Made by a program: the position numbers and the translations under genes. The notes beneath the pieces were generated by a model. That model had not been told where the DNA came from. It did no database searches and was given only the letters and a program-made list of their open reading frames with translations. Source: Selaginella tamariscina (taxonomy: Eukaryota > Streptophyta > Lycopodiopsida > Selaginellales > Selaginellaceae). Taken from it: 64,000 nt of DNA. The DNA lies in the NCBI GenBank assembly GCA_003024785.1, contig PUQB01000775.1, positions 1-64,000 on the forward strand, read 5' to 3'. Shown here piece by piece: positions 38,444-48,352 of the stretch (positions within the stretch are counted from its first letter, which is position 1; each line of letters starts with the position of its first letter).

Positions 38444-38830
38444 TCAAGGTCCATCAAAAAGCACTGTTGCTGACAGAAGAGCCTCTAGTTGATCACTCAC
38501 AGCTCTGTAGCAAAAACCAATATTGCTCCTGCATACAAATCATGTCAGTTCTTTTTTGCGCACACACACACACACGCACGCACGCATACCGCTGTCTCCA
38601 CCAGTGAGCGTCTCTGTGTGCGTAACTGTGACAAAACATCTGAAATCTGTGCAGCTGAAGCATCTCCGTTCAAGATCCTCCTCAGGATGTGATCGACGGT
38701 CACAAAAAGTCCCAGTTCTTCCAATCCCAGCCCTGCAGTGAACCACATACGAGCTTGTCTCGTATATAGCAGTGAATATCTCCGGAAAAACTAGGGCCTT
38801 GGGGACGACTTCTGCATGACCAAGGTCTTT
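38444..38830 (-). pseudogene. Tyrosine-specific protein phosphatase relic
   Basis: The minus strand encodes the signature 'VVHCRAGIGRTGTF' (the HCx5R loop with catalytic Cys and Arg of classical tyrosine phosphatases), preceded by 'VPKALVFPEIFTAIYE'. It is followed, after a one-base shift in a T5 run, by 'VTVDHILRRILNGDASA' and 'SQLRTQRRSLVET', the helix after the loop and the Q-loop region. An intron of about 61 bp (38,529-38,589; gtatgc...atgcag) holds a CA/CG microsatellite. The last exon begins 'EQYWF' and, after another T5 frame change, reads 'CYRAVSDQLEALLS'. The order matches the C-terminal third of plant PTP1-type enzymes. Two frameshifts and no N-terminal exons make it a relic. The A1 copy has lost the catalytic exon entirely. 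Confidence 0.75.
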
Positions 38831-39343
38831 AAACTTTTGCCCAGAAGATTTATGCTTGTTGTGATGAAAGTCTATAAATGGAGCAGTTGCATTGTCATGA
38901 TTTGCCGACCAGAGTTGAGTACTTGAACATTGCAAGAAATGCACCAGCTCGTATGGTGAGTTCAACCGTGAAAGAAAAGAGCTGGTGAAGATTATCGTGG
39001 CAACAGGTTGATACAAGCTTTGAGTGTCAGCCTTAGTGCATCTTTTTTCCTTGGACAGGCAGCCCAAGCAATATGAAGAGTGCATAAGGTCGAACAAGTG
39101 CAACAGCTTTTTGAAGGCTACACTCTCGATAATATCTTCAAAGAAGCAGGCCACACTAGAAGCGTCATCTCTTGTACTGCATCTGGAAGAGATGATGCAG
39201 CTCTTCAAGTTTTGCGAGTGAGGAACATGTATAGTTTTTACATCCTTGTCGGATTCACATGCCTGAGAGGACTTGGCGCAGGTCACTGTATGAACAAGCC
39301 AAGGAGGTTGCTGGAAACATGGCATGAATATTATACTAGCTGA
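38831..39343. other. Conserved unassigned frames, A2 copy
   Basis: Partner of 21,235-21,720. Plus-strand 39,080-39,343 reads 'GYTLDNIFKEAGHTRSVI'. The minus strand is also open (part of a 318-codon frame that continues into the phosphatase relic in a non-coding frame). N-terminal phosphatase exons on the minus strand were looked for and not recognised. Confidence 0.3.
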
Positions 39344-40450
39344 AGTCCAGCTTGCAAGACTCTTGAAAGAGGTCCCTTCTACAGTCTTGATTTGCTGAGC
39401 TAGCGGAGGAAGCAGGTGAACCAGGAGTCTTGTGTGATGGAGCGCTCTGTATAAGAAAACATAAAAGCCATCAATTATATATGTGAACACACACACCTAA
39501 CCTCACGATGCCCATTTCAATATTCTTGATCGTCAAATCTGTACAAAAGTAAACAGTAAATAAGCGGTCCGATAGCACTTATGATCCCAGAAAAAACGTA
39601 AGTTAAAAATTTAGCTATGTATTCTTAATTTTAATTTTACCTTTAAGAGGTCATCCGATGATAAACAGTACCTTTTAGTTTATATTATTAAATATTATAA
39701 TACTGGATCAAGTATTTATAAATATAAATATAAAACATAAAGTAAAAGGCGAAAAGTGTAGGAGCATATACTCACCCTCGAAGATTCTGTGTTCAATAGT
39801 ATGCGTGCGTGTGTGGAGAGAGAGAGACGTGTTACTTCTTCTCTAAGAAGGTTTTTGCATTTGATGCATACAGTCACTTCATCTACATGTATTAGTGTAT
39901 ATCTCTCTCTCCAGCAGTAATTACAATAATCGCTTGTTATTTTACCTGGATTGTGTGACTGCAGGAGTTTCTCACACAATCTCCCGCAAGTCAAAACAAC
40001 AGTATATACTATATATATATATTCATTTAAATCAGTTCAGTTTCACAGGTATATTAGTTTATGTCCGCTTGTTCTTGGAGATGACTAGGAACAGTTGTGT
40101 TTAGCATTGTTCAATCCCCTAATCATATGAAAGATCGTACACGGGATCTGGGTCCCATGGGAAATTTTCTGCATGAGTATTGAAATATCGTGTTGAACAG
40201 CAAACAATCCCATTCATTTATAATTTATAAACTAATGACGTATGATTGTATTCCAAAATCATATATTTAGAGCTTCTAGAATTTTCTTAACCTAACAATG
40301 TTATTTAGTTTAGGCTAGGTAGGAGTGATGTTCCTTTATAGTAGATATATGTAAATATTCTTCAAACACTTTAAACCTCGTTGTTTGTTAAAACTCATAA
40401 TGTTTACAACATGGTCAAAAGCGGGCTACTTATGTACACTTGCTCCACTG
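39344..40450. other. Non-coding interval in block A2
   Basis: Collinear with 21,720-22,820. Contains short GA and TA runs. A stretch at 40,130-40,210 ('gatcgtacacgggatctggg') is absent from A1. No gene is supported. Confidence 0.5.
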
Positions 40451-40456
40451 CCTGAA

Positions 40457-41058
40457 CTAAGAAACAACTGGAGTCGGAAGTTGTGTTTCTTGACAATGTT
40501 GTTGCCTGGTGATGTTCATTCTGTGTCTGTGGCGAGCAAACGGCCACTTGTATTTCCTGAGAATCCTGTAGATGTGATGCTTCGTAGGCTCTACTGGATG
40601 TGTGGTATCAGTGGTGGCGTTGGGATTGTTCATTTGCAAGTTTGACTGAGCTGCAAGTACAACGTCGTGCATGAGAATCTGAAGAAGTTACAAGCTTACT
40701 AACCTGGTTGAGCATTCAGTGAAAGGGATTTCTTCTTTACCATCTTTGGACCGAACCCGAAAGCTATCCCATTCTTCCTAAGGTAGAATTGTAGCTCCAT
40801 CGCCTGTACATGATCAAAGAAGTGATTCCCATAGGAGAATGCATTCTTTTCGAGGTTCTGGATGATCTCATTCGCTTCCTTGCTCATCCTGGAGATAGCC
40901 AAATCCACTTCTGCACTAATGTGCTCCACCATGCTGTCGACCTTCTTGCTGATCCTCTCCAGTGTCTGGATCGTTCGCATTACCATGTACAAGACTGCAG
41001 CAGTCATGATGCCAATCCACAGGTGATCCATTGGGGTTGTCTCGATCTTCATTTTCAC
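40457..41058 (-). CDS. Membrane-anchored helical protein, copy 3 (intact, 2 exons)
   Basis: Exon 1 is 41,058-40,704 and exon 2 is 40,650-40,457, giving 182 residues. The intron is only 53 bp (gttagtaag...cttgcag) and preserves the frame. Layout as in copy 1: N-terminus 'MKMKIETTPMDHLWIGIM', one membrane segment (about 12-27), charged helix 'RTIQTLERISKKVDSMVEHI' and on to about residue 72, linker 'NGIAFGFGPKMVKKKS', tail 'RILRKYKWPFARHRHR'. An ATG at 41,052 would give the same N-terminus as copy 1. The 53-bp intron is short for a plant, so retention with an early stop cannot be excluded. A TATA box and a leader closely matching copy 2 lie upstream. The family is unrecognised. Copies 1 and 3 keep open frames and matching splice sites despite clear divergence, which suggests selection. 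Confidence 0.72.
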
Positions 41059-41137
41059 TAAGATTTAGAAAAGAGATTACTAGTAGAAATTCAGAACTAT
41101 TTTCTTACTATGCTTTTTCTTAAACTGAGGCAAGCAG

Positions 41138-41145
41138 TATTTATA
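41138..41145 (-). promoter_or_regulatory. TATA box of copy 3
   Basis: TATAAATA on the minus strand, 80 bp before the ATG at 41,058, within a promoter stretch nearly identical to that of copy 2. Confidence 0.55.
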
Positions 41146-41639
41146 CCCAAAGGCGAAGTTTACCATTAATGTGATGGAATATGAGCATCAACTGTGTGTA
41201 ACTTCTAATTGTTTTTTTAATCCTAAAAGGCATTAAAATTTTAACAAATTTACTCCGATTAAAATTGTTAAAATGCTTGTAGCATTTTAATTGGTTAAAA
41301 GGGTAAAACTGTGATTAAACAAATATTACTATACTTAATTATTTATGCAAGTCTTCAGCGACAGAAATCTTTTGAAATTTACCTTTCATAATGACTCGCA
41401 ATTTTAACATCTTTACATATATTCTTTGCAAGTAAGTTTTGTAGCTTGATATGGATTCGAGCATGACCAAGGAGGAAGGTGCCTTTCCTTTTGTGCGTCG
41501 TTAATTGAGACGGTGGTTAGTTTAGCAAACGGAGGGCACTTAAGGAAGCACATGCGCAAGTTCGTTGTTATACATATGCCTTCAATATACTGTTGTGTAT
41601 ACACATAGTGCCTCGACAAGCATAATAATAGAATATAAT

Positions 41640-43108
41640 AATAAATTATAATAGAAATAATGAGTACTAATATTTAAATGTCTTTCTTTTTTAAAACAGG
41701 AAAATGTATTCACACTATACCGCTTATGTTTAATTAAAATTTAAAACTTACAATTAAGTTAATTAATTCATAAGATTATGTTATATATGTTCAGATGTAT
41801 CCATACGTGACTACAAGAGACATTATTATTATTATTATTATTATTAATAATGTAAAAAAGATAAAAAAAGGTCAAAAGTTTTTATAAAAGACATACTTAA
41901 GTATCTTTATTGGAGTGCATGTTCTATAATTATGTTTGAATTTGATTTTGTTTTTAATTAAATCTATTTAATGTTTGCCGATTTATCAAAAATTGTAAGA
42001 TCTTCCAATAAGCAACACCAAGACATTAAATAAGATAAGAATTTGAAATCGCCCTAATAAGCTTATATGTATACAACTATTTACGTAAATGAAATGAACT
42101 TAACGTGTTTAAGTACCCATATAAAACGGAAACAGGTATGTATAAAGTTGGCTTACTATATCAAATGTAATAGTTTTAAACCTTAATTGGTTTAAAACTG
42201 TTCTATAATTTTGCTATATTCGATAACAACTTTACTTATACATATCTAACAACAGTAGATCTCTTATTGAAGAAACCTGATTGCCGAAGGTGCGTATGTA
42301 TTAACAAGAGAGAAAAGTAGCATTCTAGATGTGATATACATATACACTTGAGAATATATTTTTGTGTCCACCGACCCATTTATATGTCACCTTTTCCTGG
42401 TGCATGTGTGTGGGTGTGGTATATGGCCAGTGTCCACGTGCCGATCGAGCCCTAAGACCCCGGAAGTCATCAAGTGCTTGAAAGTTCAAACAATGAAGTT
42501 TTTTTCAAATTAAATTATAACATATACTAGTATATAATGGCTTAAAATCATATTTATATATGTCTTTATTGAATAACTTTTGTTCAAGCATGTGTCACAT
42601 AATATCTTTATATATTATATATATATATATATATATATGTTAAGTCCAGGTGAGATATATATTGACTTTCTTTTTCTTATCCTATAATACAGATTTCATC
42701 AACCGCATTCACCTGTAAAGTACATATAGTAATAAAATTATATAGTTTCTATACACGTAATTTTCATGACGTCATCTTTATCGATTGTATATAGTTTACA
42801 ACTACATTTGCCGTACCTGCCGCGTGGCGTGGCAACTTTGCCGTCACCGCGACAGTTGATTGCGATCTCAATAAGTGTGATTGTCGGAACATACAAGAGA
42901 GAGATACAGCTTTACCCACACATAAATCCATTCACATCCAGATGTGCAATCATGAATATATTCAATTATACATATGACAATCAGTTTTCTTCCATAGCGA
43001 TTAGTAGTGATTTGTTTCCACCGACCACATTTTATCATGGTGCATATATTATCTGATCTGACCTGTCCACGTGTCATAAAGCCCCAACGACCTGGAAGTC
43101 GTAAAGTG
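41640..43108. other. Non-coding interval in block A2
   Basis: Collinear with 23,960-25,615. Includes an (ATT)n run (41,825-41,848), a TA run (42,612-42,640) and the paired repeats ending 'aagtgcttgaaag' and 'aagtgctt' described for A1. No gene is supported. Confidence 0.55.
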
Positions 43109-43817
43109 CTTAGCATATATACTAGTATAATCTACTTTTTTTACCTCAATATATATATCCAGCATGGACGTAAGTTACTGGGGTTATTGTGCTTTAAAGT
43201 AAGTATATTAAAGCACAATATATGCGTGTAGATTTAACAAGCAATTCTTGTTTTTTGTATTGAAAATATTTTTAAAATATAATTATTAAATTAAATTTTT
43301 AATATTTTTAAAGAAAGTTTTAAATTAAAGTGTTTAAAAAATTAAATTAAATCAAAGTCTTTTTTATATAAATTAATTAATTAAGCTGAGAGCACTACTC
43401 AAAAAATCATGTTCCAAATTAATGTACAGAGGTATAAATAATATGTAGTCCGTATATATCTAATCCAGCTTCTATATTATATAATAATTTATATACATGT
43501 AAAATTTTCATAATTTACTCTTCATCTATTATATAGTATTTATACGATTTACAACGTCATGTGCGTGCATAAAAATATTTTTTTCATCAACTATAAATTA
43601 GAGACCTCTTCTAATTATAAATTATGTTAAGAGATTTTTATATTAGTTATAAATTAAATATAAAGTGCTTAGTATATTTAGTAAGCATTATTTAATATTT
43701 TATTAATAAATATGAAATTGTAAAATAATGAATATGTAAATGAGGTATTTTAAGGTTAAATAAATGAGTTACATAGAATCATATATGTTACACATGCCAC
43801 TTGGAGTGGCATATCTC

Positions 43818-44038
43818 TGATAATGTGATACTCTAAATAATTAATGTTTGTTAAACCAAACACACACTTTTTGAGTTTTAATTGTAAACCTTCTTGAAGA
43901 TGGCCTTCCATGTATTTCTCAGCCTTTTGAAGCCTCACACTGCCATCCTAGTACTCACCCTAGAGGAAGAAGCTAGAAACATGCCTCAATCTCTAATCTT
44001 AGAACATGCATTTTGACAAAACCTTTCAATCATGAATT
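43818..44038 (-). pseudogene. Fragment of a Ty3/gypsy reverse transcriptase
   Basis: About 220 bp present in B2 but not B1. On the minus strand it reads 'LQKAEKYMEGHLQEGLQLK' then 'LKKCVFGLTNINYLEYHII', resembling the C-terminal part of gypsy reverse transcriptase ('L..KC.FG...YLG..I'). No terminal repeats were seen and no clear target duplication. It looks like a short piece captured during repair. Confidence 0.5.
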
Positions 44039-44063
44039 ACACACCAGAGCATATATAGGTTCT

Positions 44064-44150
44064 TGAGACAATCAGGATCCAAGCGCACCGTGCTAACGGA
44101 CACAAACGGAAAGCCCTAAATGTATATGTGGCGAGGTATGTCATGTAACA
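44064..44150 (-). repeat. 3' LTR of the copia element
   Basis: 87 bp. In element orientation it starts TGTTACATGACATACC and ends GATTGTCTCA. Identical to the LTR at 48,353-48,439. The pol frame ends inside it at 44,116. Confidence 0.95.
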
Positions 44151-47100
44151 CTCCCCCCAAACCGAAGCCACTTACCAACCCAAATCTGTGGCGCAAGAGT
44201 TGAAACTGGTGTGGCCCCAATGGCTTGGTGAGAAGGTCAGCTGGCATGTCCTTTGTCCCAAGATGTTGGACGGCCAGTGTGCCACCATCAACTAGCTCAC
44301 GCACGTAGTGGAATTGGACTTCAATGTGCTTCGAGCGAGCATGGTGGACGGGGTTCTTGGACATGGCAATGCTGCTCAAGTTGTCGCACCAAGAAGGAGT
44401 GGGGCCAGCTTGTGGACATCCCAGCTCAGCAAGTAGCCCCCGAGCCCAAACCACTTCCCTGCTACCAGTAGTGAGTGCAATGTACTCAGCTTCTGCACTA
44501 GAAAGTGCCACCACAGATTGTCGCTTAGAAGCCCACGCAATGGCACCTCCTGAGAAGGAAAGGCAAATGCCAGAAGTTGAGCGATGACCTTTGTTGTTGG
44601 CAAAGCTAGCATCTGTGTAGCATGTCAACGATGCATCACCTCCCGAATAAGCAATGCCACAATCCATAGTGCCCCGAAGGTATCTGACGATACGCTTGGC
44701 AGCTTGCCAATGCATGGTGGTTGGTGACGTGTTATACTGACTTAAGGCAATAGTCGCATATGCGATGTCGGGGCGAGTCATTAGGGACAAATATGTGAGA
44801 CAACCGATGAGATGCCGATAAGGAGTCCCAGCAGGTAGAGGCTCACCGGGTTGCTCAATTGTGAGGTCAATGGCACCGACAACCATTGGGGTCTTGACAG
44901 GGTGGCAATCACGCATACCAAACCGATCCAGCAAGACTTCGACCTTACGTTGTTGGCTAAGCATGTAGCTACCAGACTTGGGATCATGTGTGACCTCAAA
45001 GCCAAGAAAGTAAGAAACTTGGCCAAGGTCCTTCATCTGGAATTGCTGGCTAAGAGAAACTTTTAGAGCAGCAATGGCATCAGTGTCATCACCCATGATG
45101 AGCAAATCATCAACATAGAGGGCCACGATGAGCATGCTCTTGGCATGGCCTTTCACATACACATTGGGATCAGCATGGCAGCGAGAAAAGCCTTGAGCAC
45201 GTAAGGTAGCATCAAATTTTTGGTACCAAACACGGGAGCTTTGTTTTAAGCCATACAAAGCTTTCCGCAATTGCCATATAGTGCCACTAGAGGCAACATC
45301 ATCCTCAAACCCAAGAGGTATATGCATGTAGATATCCTCTTGCAAATCCCCATTCAAGAAGGCTGTCTTGACATCCATATGGTGGACTTGCCATTTGCGA
45401 GCAGCCGCAAGTGCAAAAAGGGTACGGAGGCTGGCCATTTTTACAACTGGTGAGAATGTTTCATCATAGTCAAGGCCATGGACTTGGCGAAATCCGCGAA
45501 CAACTAACCGTGCCTTATAACGTACCACTTGACCATCTTTTCCATACTTTTTGGAAAAGATCCATTTTGGATCCAAAACACGTCGTCCCGGTGGTGCTGA
45601 ATCCACTTGAACATAGGTGCCGTTAACCCGAATGGAAGCAACTTCTTCCGCAATGGCTTCCATCCAATATGGAGCCTCAGGCCCTGAGACGGCCTCATCA
45701 TAGGTCATGGGGATGCCAGCATCAACAAGACCACAAAAATCATCGAGCTCCGCAGCATCTACTTCAATATTTTCTCGGACTTTCAATGAAGGTCGACGTT
45801 CCCGGGGTTGATCAAGAATTGGCATCGGATCAGGCATGCCACGACGTCGACGAGGTGGTGGAGGTGTCGAAGGCCTATCCTCAATTTGAGCATCAACTGG
45901 TTCAGGCATGTCTAGAAGTGGAGGATTCCCCAGTGGAATCTCTAGTGGTAACTCATGAATAGGATCTAAAGGCGGAGGCAAGAGTGGACCATCTCCCATA
46001 AGTGGTATCAAAGGAACAAGTTGAGTCTCATCAATGAAAGAAGGATCTTGAAGAGCCTCTGTGCGCATGGGAAAGTCATCTTCGTTGAACATGACATCCG
46101 TGCTAACAAGAGCCTTATGAGATGCAAGATCCCACAACTTGTAAGCTTTTCTCCCGATGGTGTCATCTTGTGCATATCCTATGAAGATGAATTTTTTACT
46201 TTTGGGATCCAGTTTTTTCCGAAGTTGATCAGGGGTATGTGCGTATGCCGCACAACCGAAGACTCGAAAGTGAGACACATCAGGAGTAGACCCTGTCCAA
46301 AATGCCTCAGGGGTTTTTCCATCCAAAGCAGCCGTAGCAAGGCGATTTTGGACATGCATTGCTGTGGCTATGGCCTCTTGCCAAAACGTCTTGTCAAGAT
46401 GTCCATCAGCTAACAAAGCACGAGCAGCATTGACAAGAGTGCGATTCTTCCTTTCTGCAACACCATTTTGCTGGGGGGTGTAGCGAGCCGTGGCTTGCAG
46501 TCGTATGCCTACATCACGACAGATGCCCCGAAGCTCATTGTTGAGGTATTCACCACCACCGTCAACTCGAAGAGCTTTTATCTTTCGGCCAAGGAGATTT
46601 TCAACATAGGCCTTATATGTTTGAAACGCAACAACTGCATCGCTCTTGCGCATCAAGAAGTGAATGCATGTCCGACGGCTATAGTCATCAATGAATGTGA
46701 TGAAATACTTCGCACCATCATGGCTTGGCACGTCCATGGGACCACAAAGATCAGAATGGACCAAGTCCAAAAGTCCAATCGCTCGATGCTTACTCGGCGA
46801 GAAATTTCGGCGGTGATGCTTGCCTAAAACACAAGCTTCACAAAACGTAGATGGGATACGTCGGAAATCCAATCCAGTAACTATGCCTTGTGATTTCATT
46901 CGTTGAAGAGATTGGTAATTCACATGACCGAGTCTCTTGTGCCAGAGCTCTGCACGAGAATCTGCCTCCACAGTTTGAAAGGCCTGAACTGAGTCGGCAG
47001 CAGTAATCTCGTACAAGTCCCCAATGCGTTTCCCACGAAGCAACTGTGTACCAAGCATGTGAAAGTCGCTAGAGTCAACCAAGGAGACTCCCTTTGCATC

Positions 47101-47634
47101 AAAGACTACCACTGCACTTTGATCGCATATCTTGGCGATGGACATTAAATTACGTCGCAAGGTGGAGACGTGCATGGCACCATCAAATGTCATGGTCCGC
47201 CCATGATCAAGTGAGAGCCGAAATTGCCCGATGCCTTCCACAGGGATGGTGGTATTATCACCTAAATGAACAGCATGCTTTTCAATGTTCGGTTGGTAAC
47301 ACTCAAAAAGACTTTTCTTATTGCCCATAAGATTAGTACAACCAGAGTCTAGAAGCCACCTACTCGGTGCTACAACTGCCTCTGCGTTGTAGAGTTCCTC
47401 GTCAACCTCATTTGTTGTAGCAGTCCCATTGCTCTCGAGTAGATTAGCTTTCGCCGTCATAGCAATTGGTCGTTTGACAGGCTTTGGAGCAGTGCAATCT
47501 TGAGCCCAATGGCCCATCTCCAAGCAACGAGCACACTGATTCTTAGCAAGTCTGGCCTTGGCACGCCCAAATGCCCTAGAATTTTGCCCTTTCTGGGCAT
47601 TTGCTGCTACCCTGAAATTTTGCCCTTTGGGCAT
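44116..47634 (-). CDS. pol: Copia pol: zinc knuckle, protease, integrase, RT, RNase H
   Basis: Open frame of 1,172 codons. Seen in order: zinc knuckle 'CARCLEMGHWAQDC' (34-47), aspartic protease 'WLLDSGCTNLMG' (D96-S-G), integrase HHCC zinc site (about 231-268), integrase catalytic core with D295, D358 and E394 (exactly 35 residues between the last two), post-core 'FRVFGCAAYAH', reverse transcriptase about 660-920 with 'YVDD' at 840-843, RNase H with D1008, E1050 and D1084, and the terminal 'ADLLTKPLG' motif. No stop or obvious missing catalytic residue. The second integrase Asp sits in 'RVDGGGEY' where 'TDNGGE' is usual. The frame runs through the polypurine tract and stops inside the LTR. 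The listed ATG is only the first in-frame one after the break; copia pol is normally made as a fusion with gag. Confidence 0.93.
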   Translation of the reverse strand: MPKGQNFRVAANAQKGQNSRAFGRAKARLAKNQCARCLEMGHWAQDCTAPKPVKRPIAMTAKANLLESNGTATTNEVDEELYNAEAVVAPSRWLLDSGCTNLMGNKKSLFECYQPNIEKHAVHLGDNTTIPVEGIGQFRLSLDHGRTMTFDGAMHVSTLRRNLMSIAKICDQSAVVVFDAKGVSLVDSSDFHMLGTQLLRGKRIGDLYEITAADSVQAFQTVEADSRAELWHKRLGHVNYQSLQRMKSQGIVTGLDFRRIPSTFCEACVLGKHHRRNFSPSKHRAIGLLDLVHSDLCGPMDVPSHDGAKYFITFIDDYSRRTCIHFLMRKSDAVVAFQTYKAYVENLLGRKIKALRVDGGGEYLNNELRGICRDVGIRLQATARYTPQQNGVAERKNRTLVNAARALLADGHLDKTFWQEAIATAMHVQNRLATAALDGKTPEAFWTGSTPDVSHFRVFGCAAYAHTPDQLRKKLDPKSKKFIFIGYAQDDTIGRKAYKLWDLASHKALVSTDVMFNEDDFPMRTEALQDPSFIDETQLVPLIPLMGDGPLLPPPLDPIHELPLEIPLGNPPLLDMPEPVDAQIEDRPSTPPPPRRRRGMPDPMPILDQPRERRPSLKVRENIEVDAAELDDFCGLVDAGIPMTYDEAVSGPEAPYWMEAIAEEVASIRVNGTYVQVDSAPPGRRVLDPKWIFSKKYGKDGQVVRYKARLVVRGFRQVHGLDYDETFSPVVKMASLRTLFALAAARKWQVHHMDVKTAFLNGDLQEDIYMHIPLGFEDDVASSGTIWQLRKALYGLKQSSRVWYQKFDATLRAQGFSRCHADPNVYVKGHAKSMLIVALYVDDLLIMGDDTDAIAALKVSLSQQFQMKDLGQVSYFLGFEVTHDPKSGSYMLSQQRKVEVLLDRFGMRDCHPVKTPMVVGAIDLTIEQPGEPLPAGTPYRHLIGCLTYLSLMTRPDIAYATIALSQYNTSPTTMHWQAAKRIVRYLRGTMDCGIAYSGGDASLTCYTDASFANNKGHRSTSGICLSFSGGAIAWASKRQSVVALSSAEAEYIALTTGSREVVWARGLLAELGCPQAGPTPSWCDNLSSIAMSKNPVHHARSKHIEVQFHYVRELVDGGTLAVQHLGTKDMPADLLTKPLGPHQFQLLRHRFGLVSGFGLGGVLHDIPRHIYI
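44151..44160 (-). promoter_or_regulatory. Polypurine tract of the copia element
   Basis: In element orientation TTGGGGGGAG lies immediately before the 3' LTR. Confidence 0.85.
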
Positions 47635-47690
47635 TTGCTACTGCCCCAGAATTTTGCCCTTTCTGGGCATTTGCTGCTGCATACGTTTTT
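47573..47690 (-). repeat. Three-unit tandem repeat at the gag-pol frame break
   Basis: Three repeats of about 33-37 bp, each holding 'gccctttctgggcatttgct' on the plus strand. The middle one reads 'gccctttgggcatttgct', lacking CT. That 2-base difference is where the reading passes from the gag to the pol frame. Replication slippage or a mutation in this copy is the simplest cause. Confidence 0.8.
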
Positions 47691-48328
47691 GCCACTTTGG
47701 CATCACCAAGAGCCTGTGAAGCATACATAGCATGTGGCATTTCCGCCCTCTCACTTCGCATGGCTTCAATATTGCGAAGACTCCTCACGGCATCTGCCCA
47801 AGTCATCCCTGGTTGGAGAAGCAAGCTCTCAACTGCATTCTTCCAACTAGCCGGCAAGGACTTGTAGAGTCGCAGCCTCTGCTGCTCATCCGTGAGACAA
47901 TGCTTCGCCCCAGCAGCCGCAAGCTGTGTGAAAAATCCCTGGAGCTTGGCAATGTGAGTCTGGATACTACCATTTTCCTCTAGCCTCAAGGAATCTAGCT
48001 GTGAATGGATGTTGAAGACATCCATTTCACTCTTGATGCCATAGGTGTCGCTCAACCATTTCCAAAGTGCTGCTGCAGTGGATTTGGGAATGGATGGAGC
48101 AGCAAATAATACATTCGAGGACAGGCACATTGCAATACTTCCTCTAGCCTTGGAATCCCGGAGATTCCAGTCACGTACCTCAGCAGCAGTAGAACCTGGA
48201 GCTGGCGACGGCTCTGTTCCATCTACAATCCCCAACAACCCATGAAATAAGAGAAAGGATTCAAGATGGATCTTGAATCCCTCAAATCCTTCTCCATCAA
48301 ACTCGCGGATGGATGGCTTTCCTTCCAT
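47576..48328 (-). CDS. gag: Copia gag (capsid-like), frame ends early
   Basis: 250 codons from the ATG at 48,328, 11 bp past the primer site. Starts 'MEGKPSIREFDGEGFEGFK' and contains 'WLSDTYGIKSEMDVFN' and 'LDSLRLEENGSIQTHIAKL', typical of copia UBN2/gag proteins that form the particle. The C-terminus runs into a short repetitive 'NAQKGQNSG' region, changes to an unrelated reading and stops at 47,576, before the zinc knuckle, which lies in the pol frame. The same frame is open upstream through the primer site into the 5' LTR (ATG at 48,433); that start is less likely because it would precede or lie near the transcript start. Confidence 0.85.
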   Translation of the reverse strand: MEGKPSIREFDGEGFEGFKIHLESFLLFHGLLGIVDGTEPSPAPGSTAAEVRDWNLRDSKARGSIAMCLSSNVLFAAPSIPKSTAAALWKWLSDTYGIKSEMDVFNIHSQLDSLRLEENGSIQTHIAKLQGFFTQLAAAGAKHCLTDEQQRLRLYKSLPASWKNAVESLLLQPGMTWADAVRSLRNIEAMRSERAEMPHAMYASQALGDAKVAKTYAAANAQKGQNSGAVANAQRAKFQGSSKCPERAKF

Positions 48329-48340
48329 GGCGCTATCCGA

Positions 48341-48352
48341 GCTCCGATACCA
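48341..48352 (-). promoter_or_regulatory. Primer binding site of the copia element
   Basis: In element orientation TGGTATCGGAGC, directly next to the 5' LTR; 11 of 12 match to the usual plant tRNA-iMet site. Confidence 0.9.

Larger units (their letters stand above)
37863..43108 (+). repeat. Segmental duplication block A2
   Basis: Second copy of the A block, starting inside the PPR gene at 'acttgttgtag' and ending 'gtcgtaaagtgctt'. It keeps the phosphatase catalytic exon and an open copy of the membrane/helix gene, both damaged in A1. It has shortened PPR sequence relative to A1. Confidence 0.85.

Noticed and set aside
38540-39496. A 318-codon minus-strand open frame as one intact gene
   Set aside because: Only the part around the phosphatase signature is family-like. 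The rest is a chance opening across introns and frames, ending in translated CA/CG microsatellite.
44253-47983. Plus-strand open frames within the copia element
   Set aside because: They are antisense shadows of the long gag and pol frames, without any motif of their own.
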